64,000 nt of DNA from Thiobacillus sp. (GTDB taxonomy: Bacteria > Pseudomonadota > Gammaproteobacteria > Burkholderiales > Thiobacillaceae). Position 1 is the first letter of the stretch. The number at the start of each line of letters is the position of its first letter. The DNA lies in NCBI GenBank assembly GCA_030692355.1, contig JAUYCF010000042.1:1-64000 (forward strand), written 5' to 3'. Positions 1 through 9,973 of this stretch are shown one piece after another. The notes beneath the pieces were generated by a model. It had not been told where the DNA came from and did not search any database. It saw only the letters and a list, made by a program, of their open reading frames with translations. The translations under genes were made by a program, and so were the position numbers.

Positions 1-40
1 GAGAGAATCAAAGGGGCCATGGTTAGATTGATTTTCAGGA

Positions 41-241
41 TCAAGCCGCTTTGACCGAAAGTTCGACGGCCGTGGGGTTCTCCATGCGCCGACTGGCATC
101 CAGGATTTCAATACCGACGACATTGCCTGCGGCGTCGTAATCCAAAATGACACCGGGCTTCACTTCGTCCGATTCTTCCACCGGGGTGGAGGAAAACAGC
201 ATGGAAAGAATGTCGCTTGCCTGGTCGTAATCGATCTTCAT
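41..241 (-). CDS. DUF2283 family small protein
   Basis: Small acidic protein of 66 residues that matches the DUF2283 pattern: an N-terminal MKIDYDQASDILSM, then a conserved GVILDYDAAGNVVGIEILDAS strand region (only partly quoted in sequence order). Its function is not established. I place the start at 241 rather than 253 because its ATG then overlaps the TGA of the upstream DUF4258 gene as ATGA, which indicates translational coupling. Such two-gene pairs recur in bacterial genomes and often resemble toxin-antitoxin or mobile accessory modules. That interpretation is inference. Stop codon at 41-43, close to the window edge. Confidence 0.8.
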   Translation of the reverse strand: MKIDYDQASDILSMLFSSTPVEESDEVKPGVILDYDAAGNVVGIEILDASRRMENPTAVELSVKAA

Positions 242-495
242 GTCTGCTCCCAATATTTCTCGATCTTGCTGGTTCTGTATACCGTGACGACGACAGGTGG
301 GGTGTGCCAGTCCTCGACGATCAGGCGCAGAAGGTAGGTTTTGTCGTCTGCGCTGACTCGGCCCTGATAGACCTTGCGCCCGCCGAAGCCGGTGACGATT
401 TGTTCGGGCGCGTGCATGACCGATTCAATCCATTCGCTGGGGACTTGCCGGCGCTGCATTTCCAGCTCGGCATGTTCGGTCAGACGGTATTCCAT
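238..495 (-). CDS. DUF4258 family small protein
   Basis: Protein of 85 residues starting MEYRLTEHAELEMQRR, with the features of DUF4258: an early His-x-x-x-E/R helix, a central GGRKVYQGRV strand, and a C-terminal VVTVYRTSKIEKYW strand. The fold is compact and nuclease-like in appearance, but no activity is shown here. A GTG at 522 would add nine residues; the ATG at 495 fits the family better. It overlaps the following DUF2283 gene by four bases. A 7-bp inverted repeat overlaps its start codon and could be an operator. Toxin-like role is inference only. Confidence 0.75.
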   Translation of the reverse strand: MEYRLTEHAELEMQRRQVPSEWIESVMHAPEQIVTGFGGRKVYQGRVSADDKTYLLRLIVEDWHTPPVVVTVYRTSKIEKYWEQT

Positions 496-531
496 GACGC
501 TGGATGCTACACCCTGACACACTTAGCGTCA
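495..531. promoter_or_regulatory. inverted repeat at DUF4258 start, possible operator
   Basis: TGACGCT at 495-501 and AGCGTCA at 525-531 are exact inverted copies, 23 bases apart, and the first overlaps the DUF4258 start codon. A dyad here would suit autoregulation of a small two-gene operon. Chance occurrence is possible for a 7-bp arm in GC-rich DNA. Confidence 0.25.
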
Positions 532-539
532 GCAATAAC

Positions 540-569
540 AATCGGGGGGCGGTTATCCGCCCCCCGATT
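540..569 (-). terminator. strong hairpin downstream of htpG
   Basis: A perfect 13-bp stem (540-552 with 557-569) closes a 4-base loop and lies about 40 bases past the htpG stop. On the minus strand it is followed by GTTATTG, so the U-tract is weak, but the stem is very stable. It separates htpG from the DUF4258/DUF2283 pair that reads in the same direction. Confidence 0.6.
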
Positions 570-610
570 CATTTGGTCCCTGCTGCAAGCCGAGACCGAA
601 ATGGGCTTGA

Positions 611-2509
<1,899 letters not shown>

Positions 2510-2548
2510 GCCTTTGATCTCCCGTAACGTACAAATAAGGTGACGGGG

Positions 2549-2577
2549 AGATGGGGGCGGGGGCGGCGGGTTTCAAG
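2549..2577 (-). promoter_or_regulatory. sigma32 (RpoH) heat-shock promoter of htpG
   Basis: On the minus strand the sequence reads CTTGAAA (2577-2571), 14 bases, CCCCATCT (2556-2549). This equals the established RpoH consensus CTTGAAA-N13/14-CCCCATnT. The predicted transcript start is near 2541, giving a leader of about 30 bases before the htpG ATG. Confidence 0.85.
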
Positions 2578-2669
2578 GGCTGGTGTGACAGGGGCGTGGC
2601 GGTCTGTCTCGGGCGGAAGCCGTGGCGAGCTTTTGTATGGCTTGATGCTGTGGTGTATGCGAGGGTGCG

Positions 2670-2691
2670 AAAATCGCGGCGAGGACGCCGC
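2670..2691 (-). terminator. ppk terminator
   Basis: On the minus strand GCGGCG-TCCT-CGCCGC is followed by GATTTT. The 6-bp GC stem plus short U-run lies about 33 bases past the ppk stop and upstream of the htpG promoter, so it insulates the two same-direction genes. Confidence 0.55.
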
Positions 2692-2723
2692 TCCCAGTGA
2701 TGGGGGGCGGCCGTCGGCGCGGA

Positions 2724-4790
2724 TTATTTCTGCTTGCTCAGCAGCGCCAGCAGCTCGACTTGCGCGCAGTAGGGTTTGGTGCGGCGCGGGGAGCGGCGGC
2801 GGTAGCTGCCATCGGAATGCATCTCCCAGGCCTGCACGTTGTCGCGCAGGTAGGGCTTGAGGCCTTCGGCGATGACGCGTTTTTTCAGCTTGGGATTGAG
2901 GATGGGAAATCCGGTTTCGATGCGGCGGAAGAAGTTGCGGTCCATCCAGTCGGCGGAGGACAGGTAGACCTGCTCGTCGCCGCTGTTCCTGAAATAGAAA
3001 ATGCGCGTGTGTTCGAGGAAGCGCCCGACGATCGAGCGTACCCGGATGTGCTCGGACAGCCCGGCAATGCCGGGGCGCAGCGCGCATACGCCGCGAATGA
3101 TGAGGTCGATCTTCACCCCGGCCTGCGATGCGGCATAGAGCGCGGCGATGACCTGCGGCTCCAGCAGCGCGTTCATCTTGGCGACGATGGCGGCGGGTTT
3201 GCCGGCGGCCGCGTTTTCGGCCTCGCGGTTGATTGCGGCGACGACTTCGCTGTGCAGGGTGAACGGCGATTGCCACAGGCGTTTGAGCTTGCCTGCCTTG
3301 CCCAGCCCGGTGATCTGGGTGAACAGGCTGCCGACGTCGGCGGTGATGGTCTCGTCGGCGGTCAGGAGGCCGAAGTCGGTGTACAGGCGCGCGGTGCGTG
3401 CGTGATAGTTGCCGGTGCCCAGATGCGCGTAGCGGCGCAGCACGCCTTCCTCGCGGCGGATCACCAGCGCCAGTTTGGCATGGGTTTTGTGGCCGACCAC
3501 GCCGTAGATCACGTGCGCGCCGACTTCTTCCAGTTTGGCGGCCCAGTTGATGTTGGCCTCCTCGTCGAAGCGCGCCATCAGCTCAACCACCACGGTGACT
3601 TCCTTGCCCGACAATGCGGCGCGGATCAGCGCCTGCATCAGCTTGGAGTCGGTTCCGGTGCGGTAGACCGTCTGCCGCATGGCGACCACGTTGGGGTCGG
3701 CGGCCGCCTGTTCGATGAAGTTGATCACCGGCTGGAAAGACTCGAACGGGTGGTGCAGGAGGATGTCGCTTTTGCGGATCTGCGCGAAGATGTCCTCGTG
3801 CTTGGCCAGCCGGGCGGGCAGGGCGGGGACGAAGGGGGGGAACTTCAGTTCGGGACGGTCGACCCAGTCGGGCACCTGCATCAGGCGCACCAGGTTCACC
3901 GGGCCGTGTTCCTGGTAGAGGGCATCGGCGTCGAGCTCGAACTGTTCCAGCAGGAAGGCCGCCATCGAGGCCGAGCAGTTGTCGGCCACTTCCAGCCGCA
4001 CCGCCGCGCCGTAGTGCCGCTGCGGCAGTTCGCCCTGCAGGGCCTGGCGCAGGTTCTTGGTTTCCTCGTCGTCGACGAACAGGTCGGAATTGCGGGTGAC
4101 GCGGAACTGGTAGCAGCCTTCCACCGTCATTCCGGCAAACAGCTCGCCGACGTGGGCATGCAAAATCGACGACAGGAAGACGAAGCCGTATTCGCAGCCG
4201 GCGATGTCTTCCGGCAGGTGGATCACCCGCGGTAAGGAGCGCGGCGCCTGCACCACCGCGGCGCCGGAATTGCGGCCGAAGGCGTCGCGTCCGGACAGCT
4301 CGACCGCGAAGTTGAGGCTCTTGTTGAGTACGCGCGGGAAGGGGTGCGAGGGGTCGAGCCCAATTGGCGTCAGCACCGGTATCAGCTCGCGGAAGAAATA
4401 GTCGCGGATCCACGCCGCCTGGACTTCGTTCCACTGGGTGCGCCGGAAAAAGTGAATCCCCTGGGTGGCCAGCGCGGGGATGATGTCCTGGTTGAAAAGT
4501 TCGTATTGCCTGGCCACCAGCGCATGGGCGGTTTCCGATACCGCGCGGTATTGCTGGCCTGGCGTCATGCCATCGGGGGATCGCTGGGAGGTGTTGGCGC
4601 GGATCTGCTCCTTCAGCCCGGCCACCCGCACCTCGAAGAACTCGTCCAGGTTGCTGGAAAAGATGCAGAGAAACTTCAGCCGTTCCAGCAGCGGTACATC
4701 GGGATCGTCAGCCTGCGCCAGCACGCGGCGCTGAAACTCGAGGATGCCGAGTTCGCGGTTGATGAGGGTGTCGGGGCTTGGCAGGTGCAT
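2724..4790 (-). CDS. ppk1: polyphosphate kinase 1
   Basis: Polymerises the gamma-phosphate of ATP into inorganic polyphosphate, reversibly. The 688-residue length is that of PPK1. It opens with the family signature INRELGILEFQRRVL. The two catalytic-domain histidines are visible: HKTHAK near residue 435 (phosphorylated His in E. coli PPK) and RFLEHTRIFYF near 592. The VYRTGTDSKLMQAL and ELMARFDEEANI blocks are also typical. No clear ribosome site precedes the ATG at 4790. A PhoB box about 53-70 bases upstream implies phosphate-starvation control. It is divergent from a CYTH-CHAD gene and a SixA-like gene, both commonly linked to polyphosphate loci. Confidence 0.97.
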   Translation of the reverse strand: MHLPSPDTLINRELGILEFQRRVLAQADDPDVPLLERLKFLCIFSSNLDEFFEVRVAGLKEQIRANTSQRSPDGMTPGQQYRAVSETAHALVARQYELFNQDIIPALATQGIHFFRRTQWNEVQAAWIRDYFFRELIPVLTPIGLDPSHPFPRVLNKSLNFAVELSGRDAFGRNSGAAVVQAPRSLPRVIHLPEDIAGCEYGFVFLSSILHAHVGELFAGMTVEGCYQFRVTRNSDLFVDDEETKNLRQALQGELPQRHYGAAVRLEVADNCSASMAAFLLEQFELDADALYQEHGPVNLVRLMQVPDWVDRPELKFPPFVPALPARLAKHEDIFAQIRKSDILLHHPFESFQPVINFIEQAAADPNVVAMRQTVYRTGTDSKLMQALIRAALSGKEVTVVVELMARFDEEANINWAAKLEEVGAHVIYGVVGHKTHAKLALVIRREEGVLRRYAHLGTGNYHARTARLYTDFGLLTADETITADVGSLFTQITGLGKAGKLKRLWQSPFTLHSEVVAAINREAENAAAGKPAAIVAKMNALLEPQVIAALYAASQAGVKIDLIIRGVCALRPGIAGLSEHIRVRSIVGRFLEHTRIFYFRNSGDEQVYLSSADWMDRNFFRRIETGFPILNPKLKKRVIAEGLKPYLRDNVQAWEMHSDGSYRRRSPRRTKPYCAQVELLALLSKQK

Positions 4791-4815
4791 GATTGTTTTT
4801 TCGTGGTGTGCTTCA

Positions 4816-4860
4816 ATGATAAACGTCCGCGCTTATCCTGACATGACAGAAATATGACAG
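4816..4860 (-). promoter_or_regulatory. PhoB box and -10 of ppk
   Basis: On the minus strand 4860-4843 reads CTGTCAT-ATTT-CTGTCAT, two perfect 11-bp-spaced Pho half-sites. A third degenerate unit (GGATAAG, 4838-4832) follows in phase, then 10 bases later TATCAT (4821-4816), a good -10. PhoB-dependent promoters place the -10 about 10-11 bases after the last unit. The box covers the ATG (4854) of the divergent CYTH-CHAD gene, so PhoB binding could affect both genes. Confidence 0.85.
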
Positions 4861-6437
4861 CTTCCGATTCAGTCGAAATCGAACTCAAGCTTGCCTTGCC
4901 TCCGCAGCAGGTCGAAGCCTTCCTCAAGCTGATGGCGCGGCGTCGCAGCGCACCCGTGCAGCAGGTGCTGGTCACCCGTTATTTCGACACCCCGGATTTT
5001 GCCTTGAGCGCGCAGGGTGTGGCGCTGAGGGTGCGGCGGGTCGGCCGGCGCTGGCTGCAAACACTGAAAACCGAGGGCGAGCGGCGCGGCGGGCTGTCGC
5101 GGCGCGCCGAATATGAAATGGCGGTCACCCGCGGCAGCCCGGACTGGACGCGTTTTCCGGCCGAGGCGCAGGCGTGGGTGCCCGAGGCGCTGCGCGCGCA
5201 GCTGGCGCCGGTGTTCGAAACGCGCTTTCACCGTACCGCCTGGCTTATCAAGGGCCGTGGCGGCGCGCAGATCGAGGTGGCGCTGGATGTGGGCGAGGTG
5301 CGTGCCGGCGAGTGCAGTCAGCCGATCTGCGAGATCGAGCTCGAACTGAAGGCCGGCCAGCCGGATGCGCTGTTCGCCCTGGCGCTGGCGTGGGCCGGGC
5401 GGCTCGATTGCCTGCCGTTCGATGTCAGCAAGGCCGAGCGGGGCGTGCGCCTGGCGCATGGCGAGGGTGCGGAACCGCTCAAGTCCGTGCCGCTGGAGCT
5501 GGATCGCGCGATGAGTGTGGAAGACGGTTTTGCCGCGATTGTTCAGGCCTGCCTGGCGCAGTTCCAGGTCAATCTGCCGGGGGTGCTTTTCCCCCTCCCT
5601 AACCCTCCCCCGCAAGCGGGAGAGGGGATGAACGAGATGCCCAAACCGATTAACGATATCGAATATGTGCACCAGGCGAGGGTGGCGTTGCGGCGCCTGC
5701 GTGCGGCGTTGCGCCAGTATCGCCGGGTGTGCGTGCCGCCGGATGAGTCGATGGACGGCCTGCGCGCGCTGGCGGGCGCGCTCGGCGCGGCGCGCGACTG
5801 GGACGTGCTGTGCGACGAAACCCTGCCCGCAATCGCGCCGCATTACCCCGATGCCGATGCCTGGAAACACGGCACGCAGGCGTTGCAGGCACATCGGGCC
5901 GAGGTGCGCGCGGCGATGCAGGCAACAATCATCCAGGCGCGTCCGGGCGCGTGGCTGCTGGCGCTGCAACGCTGGCTGCTGCTGCGCGGCTGGCGTGCCG
6001 TTCCGGAAGCGCAGCGCTTCATCCAGCTGTCGCCGCTGAAAAAATGGGCGGGCCGGGTGCTGCAGAAGGGCCATCGCCCCATCGTCCGCGGCGCGCGCGA
6101 TTTTGGGCAGTTGCAGGCGGCGCAGCGCCACGCCTTGCGTATTGCCGTCAAGCGCCAACGCTACGCGGCCGAGTTTTTCCAGACCCTGTTCGGCGGGCGC
6201 CGGCAGGCCCGGTATCTGGCTGTGCTGCGCGACGCGCAGGACAGTCTGGGGCGTAGCAATGATGTGCGGGTGGCGTGGGGCCTGCTGACCACGCCTACGA
6301 CTCCACACGTTTTTCAGAACGCGGGGCCGATGCGGGACTTTGCACTCGGCTGGCTGGCGGCGCAGCAGGCGGAAGCGGCGGACGGCGAAAGCGCAGGGCC
6401 TATGCGTGCGTTCCTGAAATTGAAGCCCTACTGGTAG
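4854..6437 (+). CDS. CYTH-CHAD domain protein (polyphosphate-associated)
   Basis: Protein of 527 residues. Residues 1 to about 205 form a CYTH triphosphate-tunnel domain with the ExExK signature (EIELKLAL, residues 8-15). Residues from about 262 form a CHAD domain, an all-helical domain rich in conserved His and Arg (VHQARVALRRLRAALR) known to bind polyphosphate. CYTH enzymes such as E. coli YgiF hydrolyse triphosphate. Between the domains, codons 246-258 are an in-frame intergenic-type palindromic repeat. That repeat also creates a GGGAG ribosome site before an in-frame ATG at 5628, which could make a separate CHAD protein. There is almost no leader: the start sits inside the PhoB box of divergent ppk. 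Polyphosphate role is inference from domains and location. Confidence 0.93.
   Translation: MTASDSVEIELKLALPPQQVEAFLKLMARRRSAPVQQVLVTRYFDTPDFALSAQGVALRVRRVGRRWLQTLKTEGERRGGLSRRAEYEMAVTRGSPDWTRFPAEAQAWVPEALRAQLAPVFETRFHRTAWLIKGRGGAQIEVALDVGEVRAGECSQPICEIELELKAGQPDALFALALAWAGRLDCLPFDVSKAERGVRLAHGEGAEPLKSVPLELDRAMSVEDGFAAIVQACLAQFQVNLPGVLFPLPNPPPQAGEGMNEMPKPINDIEYVHQARVALRRLRAALRQYRRVCVPPDESMDGLRALAGALGAARDWDVLCDETLPAIAPHYPDADAWKHGTQALQAHRAEVRAAMQATIIQARPGAWLLALQRWLLLRGWRAVPEAQRFIQLSPLKKWAGRVLQKGHRPIVRGARDFGQLQAAQRHALRIAVKRQRYAAEFFQTLFGGRRQARYLAVLRDAQDSLGRSNDVRVAWGLLTTPTTPHVFQNAGPMRDFALGWLAAQQAEAADGESAGPMRAFLKLKPYW
5590..5627. repeat. palindromic repeat inserted in coding sequence
   Basis: C-rich CCCTCCCTAACC followed by an 11-bp inverted repeat with one mismatch (603-613 with 616-626 after 5000, two-base centre AA). 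This matches a palindromic motif widespread in intergenic DNA of beta- and gammaproteobacteria. Here it is translated in frame as PLPNPPPQAGEG within the CYTH-CHAD gene. Confidence 0.8.
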
Positions 6438-6540
6438 GCGAGTGTCGCGTGGGGGGCACGCCTGTCATCTTCCGTTCTCCCGCTTGTCGCACAATAGGCG
6501 CCGCACGCATTCAAATCAGACATTTTTCGAGGTAAGCCGG

Positions 6541-6993
6541 ATGGAACTCATTTTGTGGCGACACACCGAGGCCGAGGATGCGACCCCTGACCTCTCCCGC
6601 GAACTTACCGGACGCGGCCGCAAGCAGGCTGCGCGCATGGCCGACTGGCTCAATCCGCGGCTGCCGCCGGATATCCGCATTCTGGCGAGCCCGGCCACCC
6701 GCACCCGGCAGACCGCGCAGGCGCTGGGACGCGAATACGAACTGGTGCCGGCGCTGGCGCCCGGTGCCAGCGCCGAAGACGTGCTGGCCGCCGCAGGCTG
6801 GCCGGACGCGCCCTATCCGGTGCTGATCGTCGGCCATCAACCCACGCTGGGGCAGGTGGCGATGCGGCTGCTGACCGGGCAGGCGGGCGATCTGGCGGTG
6901 AAAAAAGGCGGCATCTGGTGGTTCCAGGGTCGCGAGCGGGCGGGCCAGTTGCAGGTGGTGTTGCGTGCGGTGGCGGCACCTGACTGGTTATAA
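6541..6993 (+). CDS. sixA: SixA-type histidine phosphatase
   Basis: 150-residue member of the histidine phosphatase superfamily, SixA group, which removes phosphate from phosphohistidine of signalling or PTS proteins. The N-terminal catalytic LWRHTEAE has RHT instead of the usual RHG; the second catalytic His is in LIVGHQPTLGQ. Start ATG 6541 follows an AGGTAAG ribosome site. It lies downstream of CYTH-CHAD with a gap of about 100 bases. Genes of this group often neighbour ppk and CHAD genes, so the natural substrate may be linked to polyphosphate or phosphate signalling (inference). Its stop codon overlaps a TATAAT box that probably serves the fli cluster. Confidence 0.88.
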   Translation: MELILWRHTEAEDATPDLSRELTGRGRKQAARMADWLNPRLPPDIRILASPATRTRQTAQALGREYELVPALAPGASAEDVLAAAGWPDAPYPVLIVGHQPTLGQVAMRLLTGQAGDLAVKKGGIWWFQGRERAGQLQVVLRAVAAPDWL

Positions 6994-6994
6994 T
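6989..6994 (+). promoter_or_regulatory. candidate -10 of the fli cluster
   Basis: A perfect TATAAT overlaps the end of sixA, 75 bases before fliF. The only -35-like hexamer nearby, TTGCGT at 6961-6966, is spaced 22 bases away, too far for a standard promoter, so the -35 is uncertain. No sigma28 or sigma54 motif was seen for the cluster. Confidence 0.4.
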
Positions 6995-7068
6995 CGCCAT
7001 GTGAATATTCAGCGTAACCAGCAAGACGCGATCCAGCTGACCCCGGCAATGCAGACGAGGTGCGTGCA

Positions 7069-8415
7069 GTGCCGGGCTGGCTGAGCAGTCTGCGCGACCT
7101 GATCGCGGAAGCGAGCCCCTGGCGCCGCTTCATGCTTGCCCTGCTGGTGATCCTGCCGCTGGCCGCCCTGGCCGCCGCCTATCTGTGGTTCAACCCGCCT
7201 GCCTATCGCGTGCTGTATACGCAACTGTCCGACCGCGCCGGCGGCGAAGTCATCACTGCGCTCGAACAGCTCGACATTCCCTACCGCCTGTCTGCCGTTG
7301 ACGGCGCCGTCGAGGTGCCGGCCGACCAGCTGCACGCGGCGCGCTACCGCCTGGCTGCGCGCGGCCTGCCCAAATCCGATGACGATGCGCAGGACGAAGC
7401 CGATCGCGCCCCCAGATTCGGCGCATCGTCGCTGCAGGAACAGCAGCGCTTTCAGCACGCACTCGAGATCGACCTGGCGCGTTCGATCCAGAAGCTGGAA
7501 GCGGTTGAACTTGCGCGCGTCCATCTTGCCCTGCCCAGGGTTTCGCCCTTCCTGCGCGATGCGCCCCTCGCCACCGCTGCCGTGCTGGTGCGGCTGCGCC
7601 CCGGGGCGCGGCTGTCGGTGGAGCAGGTGACGACGATCCAGACCCTGGTGGCCGCCGGGGTGCCGCGCCTGAAACGCGCCGAGGTGCAGGTGCTCGACCC
7701 GCGCGGCATCCTGCTGGGCGCTGCGGCGCCCGAACCTGTGCAGTCGCAGCGCCTGGCGCTGGAGCAGGACCTGGTGCGGCGGGCGCTGGCGGTGCTGACG
7801 CCGTGGCTGGGCGAGGATCGCGTCAGCGTGCAGGTGACCGCCACCCTGGAAGACAGCGAAACCCGGCAGACGGTCGAGCGGGTGCAGAATGTCGGGACAG
7901 GCGGGCGGGCGCGCCCGCTGGAAAAAACCGTGCGCACCACGCGCGTGCCGGAAGGCCGCATCCAGCGCATCCATGCCATCGTGATTCTGGGGTTCGACGC
8001 CAGTGCCAACGAACAGTGGCGTGCCAGGCAGATGGCCAGCCAGGCGCTGGGGCTGCAGCCGGCGCGCGGCGACAGGCTGAATGTCTATGCGCTGCCCGGG
8101 GCGGCACCCAAACCGCAGGCCGATCTTCCCGCTGTCACGCCGCAGGTTGCGGCACCCACCCCTGTTCCCCAGGTGCGGCCGGCCAGCCCACCGCCTGTCG
8201 CGGCCCGTCCCTTTGCCTTGCCGCAATGGTCGCTGGCGGCGGCCGCGGCGGCGCTGATCCTGCTCGCGCTGTCGGCATGGCTGCGCGCCCGCCGGACGCC
8301 CGTCGTCGCGGCAGAAGCAGAGGATTTCGACGCCGAACTCGACGCGGTGCGCAGCCAGGTGCTGGCCGATCCGCGCGTGACAGCGGACGTCGTCAAGCTG
8401 TGGATGCGCGCATGA
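7069..8415 (+). CDS. fliF: flagellar MS-ring protein FliF, short form
   Basis: Inner-membrane ring protein of the flagellar/type III export basal body. At 448 residues it is shorter than typical FliF (about 550). A first membrane segment (FMLALLVILPLAALAAAYLWF) is followed by the periplasmic ring-building domain with LYTQLSDRAGGEVI and ARVHLALPRVSPFL. A Pro/Ala-rich linker and second membrane segment (around residues 390-410) lead to the FliG-binding tail DPRVTADVVKLWM. A GTG at 7069 is preceded by GAGG at proper distance; GTG 7060 is the alternative. It overlaps fliG by four bases (ATGA). FliF and FliG do not occur in injectisomes, so this is the flagellar type. Confidence 0.93.
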   Translation: MPGWLSSLRDLIAEASPWRRFMLALLVILPLAALAAAYLWFNPPAYRVLYTQLSDRAGGEVITALEQLDIPYRLSAVDGAVEVPADQLHAARYRLAARGLPKSDDDAQDEADRAPRFGASSLQEQQRFQHALEIDLARSIQKLEAVELARVHLALPRVSPFLRDAPLATAAVLVRLRPGARLSVEQVTTIQTLVAAGVPRLKRAEVQVLDPRGILLGAAAPEPVQSQRLALEQDLVRRALAVLTPWLGEDRVSVQVTATLEDSETRQTVERVQNVGTGGRARPLEKTVRTTRVPEGRIQRIHAIVILGFDASANEQWRARQMASQALGLQPARGDRLNVYALPGAAPKPQADLPAVTPQVAAPTPVPQVRPASPPPVAARPFALPQWSLAAAAAALILLALSAWLRARRTPVVAAEAEDFDAELDAVRSQVLADPRVTADVVKLWMRA

Positions 8416-9377
8416 GCCAGGGCGGAATCGAAAAATCTGCCGCGCTGCTGCTCGCTCTGGGCGAAGAGGCCACGGCCGCCATATTCCGTTACCTGAGCCC
8501 GCTCGAGGTGAGCCGCCTCGGCAGCGCCATGCGCGAGATGGAGGTGTTGCCGCGTGAACGCGTGCGCGCGATCCTGCGCGATTACGCCGCCGAGGCGGCC
8601 GAGCAGACCGGGTTTGCCGCGGATACCGGGCGATTTCTCGATGAGACGCTCAGGCTTGCACTCAGCCCGGAACGCGCGCAGGCGATGCTGCAGCGCCTGG
8701 GTGCGCCGGCCGCGCAGGCACTGGAAAAACTCGCCTGGCGCGAACCGGCAGAGATTGCCGGCCTGCTGGAGGCGCAGCCGCCGCAGCTGATTGCCGTCGT
8801 GATGGCGCAACTGCCGCGCGACGTCGCCGCCGCGGTGCTTGACCTGCTGCCCGGCACTACGCGCGCGGATACCCTGCAGAGTCTGGCGCACAGCGACGCA
8901 CCCAGTTTCGACATGCTGGGCGAACTGGGCGACTGGCTGGCCAGCCTCGAAGCCGTCGTGCCGTCCCAGGGCGAGGCCGCTGTCGCCAGCCTACTGGGGC
9001 AGATGAGCGAGGGCAGCGCGGCGGCTGCCTTGAGCCAGCTCGACCGGAACGATGCGGAGCTGGCCGCGCGCCTGCGCGTTCGCCATCTCGCGTTCGAAGA
9101 CCTGGCGCGGCTGCCTGAAGACGGCCGCAAAACCTTTTTGCGCAACATCGGCGCGCGCACGCTGCTGCATGCGTTGAAGGGCAGCGACGGGCGGGTGCTC
9201 GACGCGTTGACGGCGGTGATGAGTTCGACCGCCGCACAGCGCATGCGCGACGATCTCGATACCCTGGGCGCGCTGCCGGTGACCGCGATCCAGGCGGCGC
9301 AGGAAGATGCCGGCGCCACCTTGCGGCGCCTGGCGGCGGAGGGAGCGATTCCGTTCCCTGAAGAGGAGACCGCATGA
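8412..9377 (+). CDS. fliG: flagellar motor switch-like protein FliG, divergent
   Basis: 321 residues, near the usual 331, with N-terminal [19 protein letters not shown], middle and C-terminal domains. The C-terminal domain aligns without gaps to E. coli FliG over the torque helix. K264 and D288/D289 are kept (ALKG, RDDL), but R281 is Thr and R297 is Pro. These Arg residues support stator interaction in E. coli. The protein may therefore serve mainly as a FliF-bound scaffold, or use other contacts. Start ATG overlaps fliF TGA; its own TGA overlaps the fliH ATG. Confidence 0.92.
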   Translation: MSQGGIEKSAALLLALGEEATAAIFRYLSPLEVSRLGSAMREMEVLPRERVRAILRDYAAEAAEQTGFAADTGRFLDETLRLALSPERAQAMLQRLGAPAAQALEKLAWREPAEIAGLLEAQPPQLIAVVMAQLPRDVAAAVLDLLPGTTRADTLQSLAHSDAPSFDMLGELGDWLASLEAVVPSQGEAAVASLLGQMSEGSAAAALSQLDRNDAELAARLRVRHLAFEDLARLPEDGRKTFLRNIGARTLLHALKGSDGRVLDALTAVMSSTAAQRMRDDLDTLGALPVTAIQAAQEDAGATLRRLAAEGAIPFPEEETA

Positions 9378-9973
9378 GTACCGACGACGATACCACCGCA
9401 TTCGAACAGTGGGAGGTGGTGGAGCTGGCGGCGTCCGCAAGCCGTGTGGCGACGCCCGCCGAGGATGTCGAGACCGAACTGGTGAGGCTGCGCGAGGCCG
9501 CGCGCGCCGACGGCTACGCAGAAGGGGAGGCCGCCGGACGGGTGGAAGGGGAGCAGGCCTGCGGGCGCATGAAGCAGATGGTCGAGAGCTTTTCGGCCAC
9601 CCTGGACAACCTCGATTTCCGGCTTGCCGACATGGTGCTGGAACTGGCGCTCGACGTGGCGCGCCAGGTGGTGGCCGGCGAACTGGCGGCACGCCCGGAA
9701 CGCATCCTCGATGTGGTCAATCTGGCGCTGAAGGAGATGGCGGAAACCAGCCGCGAGGCGCGCCTGCTGCTGAATCCGGACGACGCCGCGCTGGTGCGGC
9801 CGCACCTCGATCAGGTGCTGGACAAGAACCGCCTGCGCATCGTGGAAGACGTGCGCATCGCGCGCGGCGGCTGCCTGATCGAAACCGCGCAGGGCGATCT
9901 CGACGCCACGCTGCCCGCACGCTGGCGCCAGGTGGTGCAGGTTCTCGGCAGCAACAAGAACTGGATCGACTAA
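9374..9973 (+). CDS. fliH: flagellar export ATPase regulator FliH-like
   Basis: 199-residue protein in the fliH position between fliG and fliI. Acidic N-terminus, a glycine-spaced helical segment ([14 protein letters not shown], residues about 55-68) typical of FliH/YscL repeats, then a C-terminal domain with [15 protein letters not shown] and [14 protein letters not shown], which is the conserved part. FliH binds and restrains FliI and links it to the export gate and C-ring. Here no fliM or fliN is nearby, so its C-ring anchor is unknown. ATGA overlap with fliG and TAATG overlap with fliI. Confidence 0.9.
   Translation: MSTDDDTTAFEQWEVVELAASASRVATPAEDVETELVRLREAARADGYAEGEAAGRVEGEQACGRMKQMVESFSATLDNLDFRLADMVLELALDVARQVVAGELAARPERILDVVNLALKEMAETSREARLLLNPDDAALVRPHLDQVLDKNRLRIVEDVRIARGGCLIETAQGDLDATLPARWRQVVQVLGSNKNWID

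Noticed and set aside
9307-9972. 222-codon extension of FliI upstream
   Set aside because: Lies in another frame over fliH; Gly/Arg-rich composition; ATG 9973 overlapping fliH fits FliI length.
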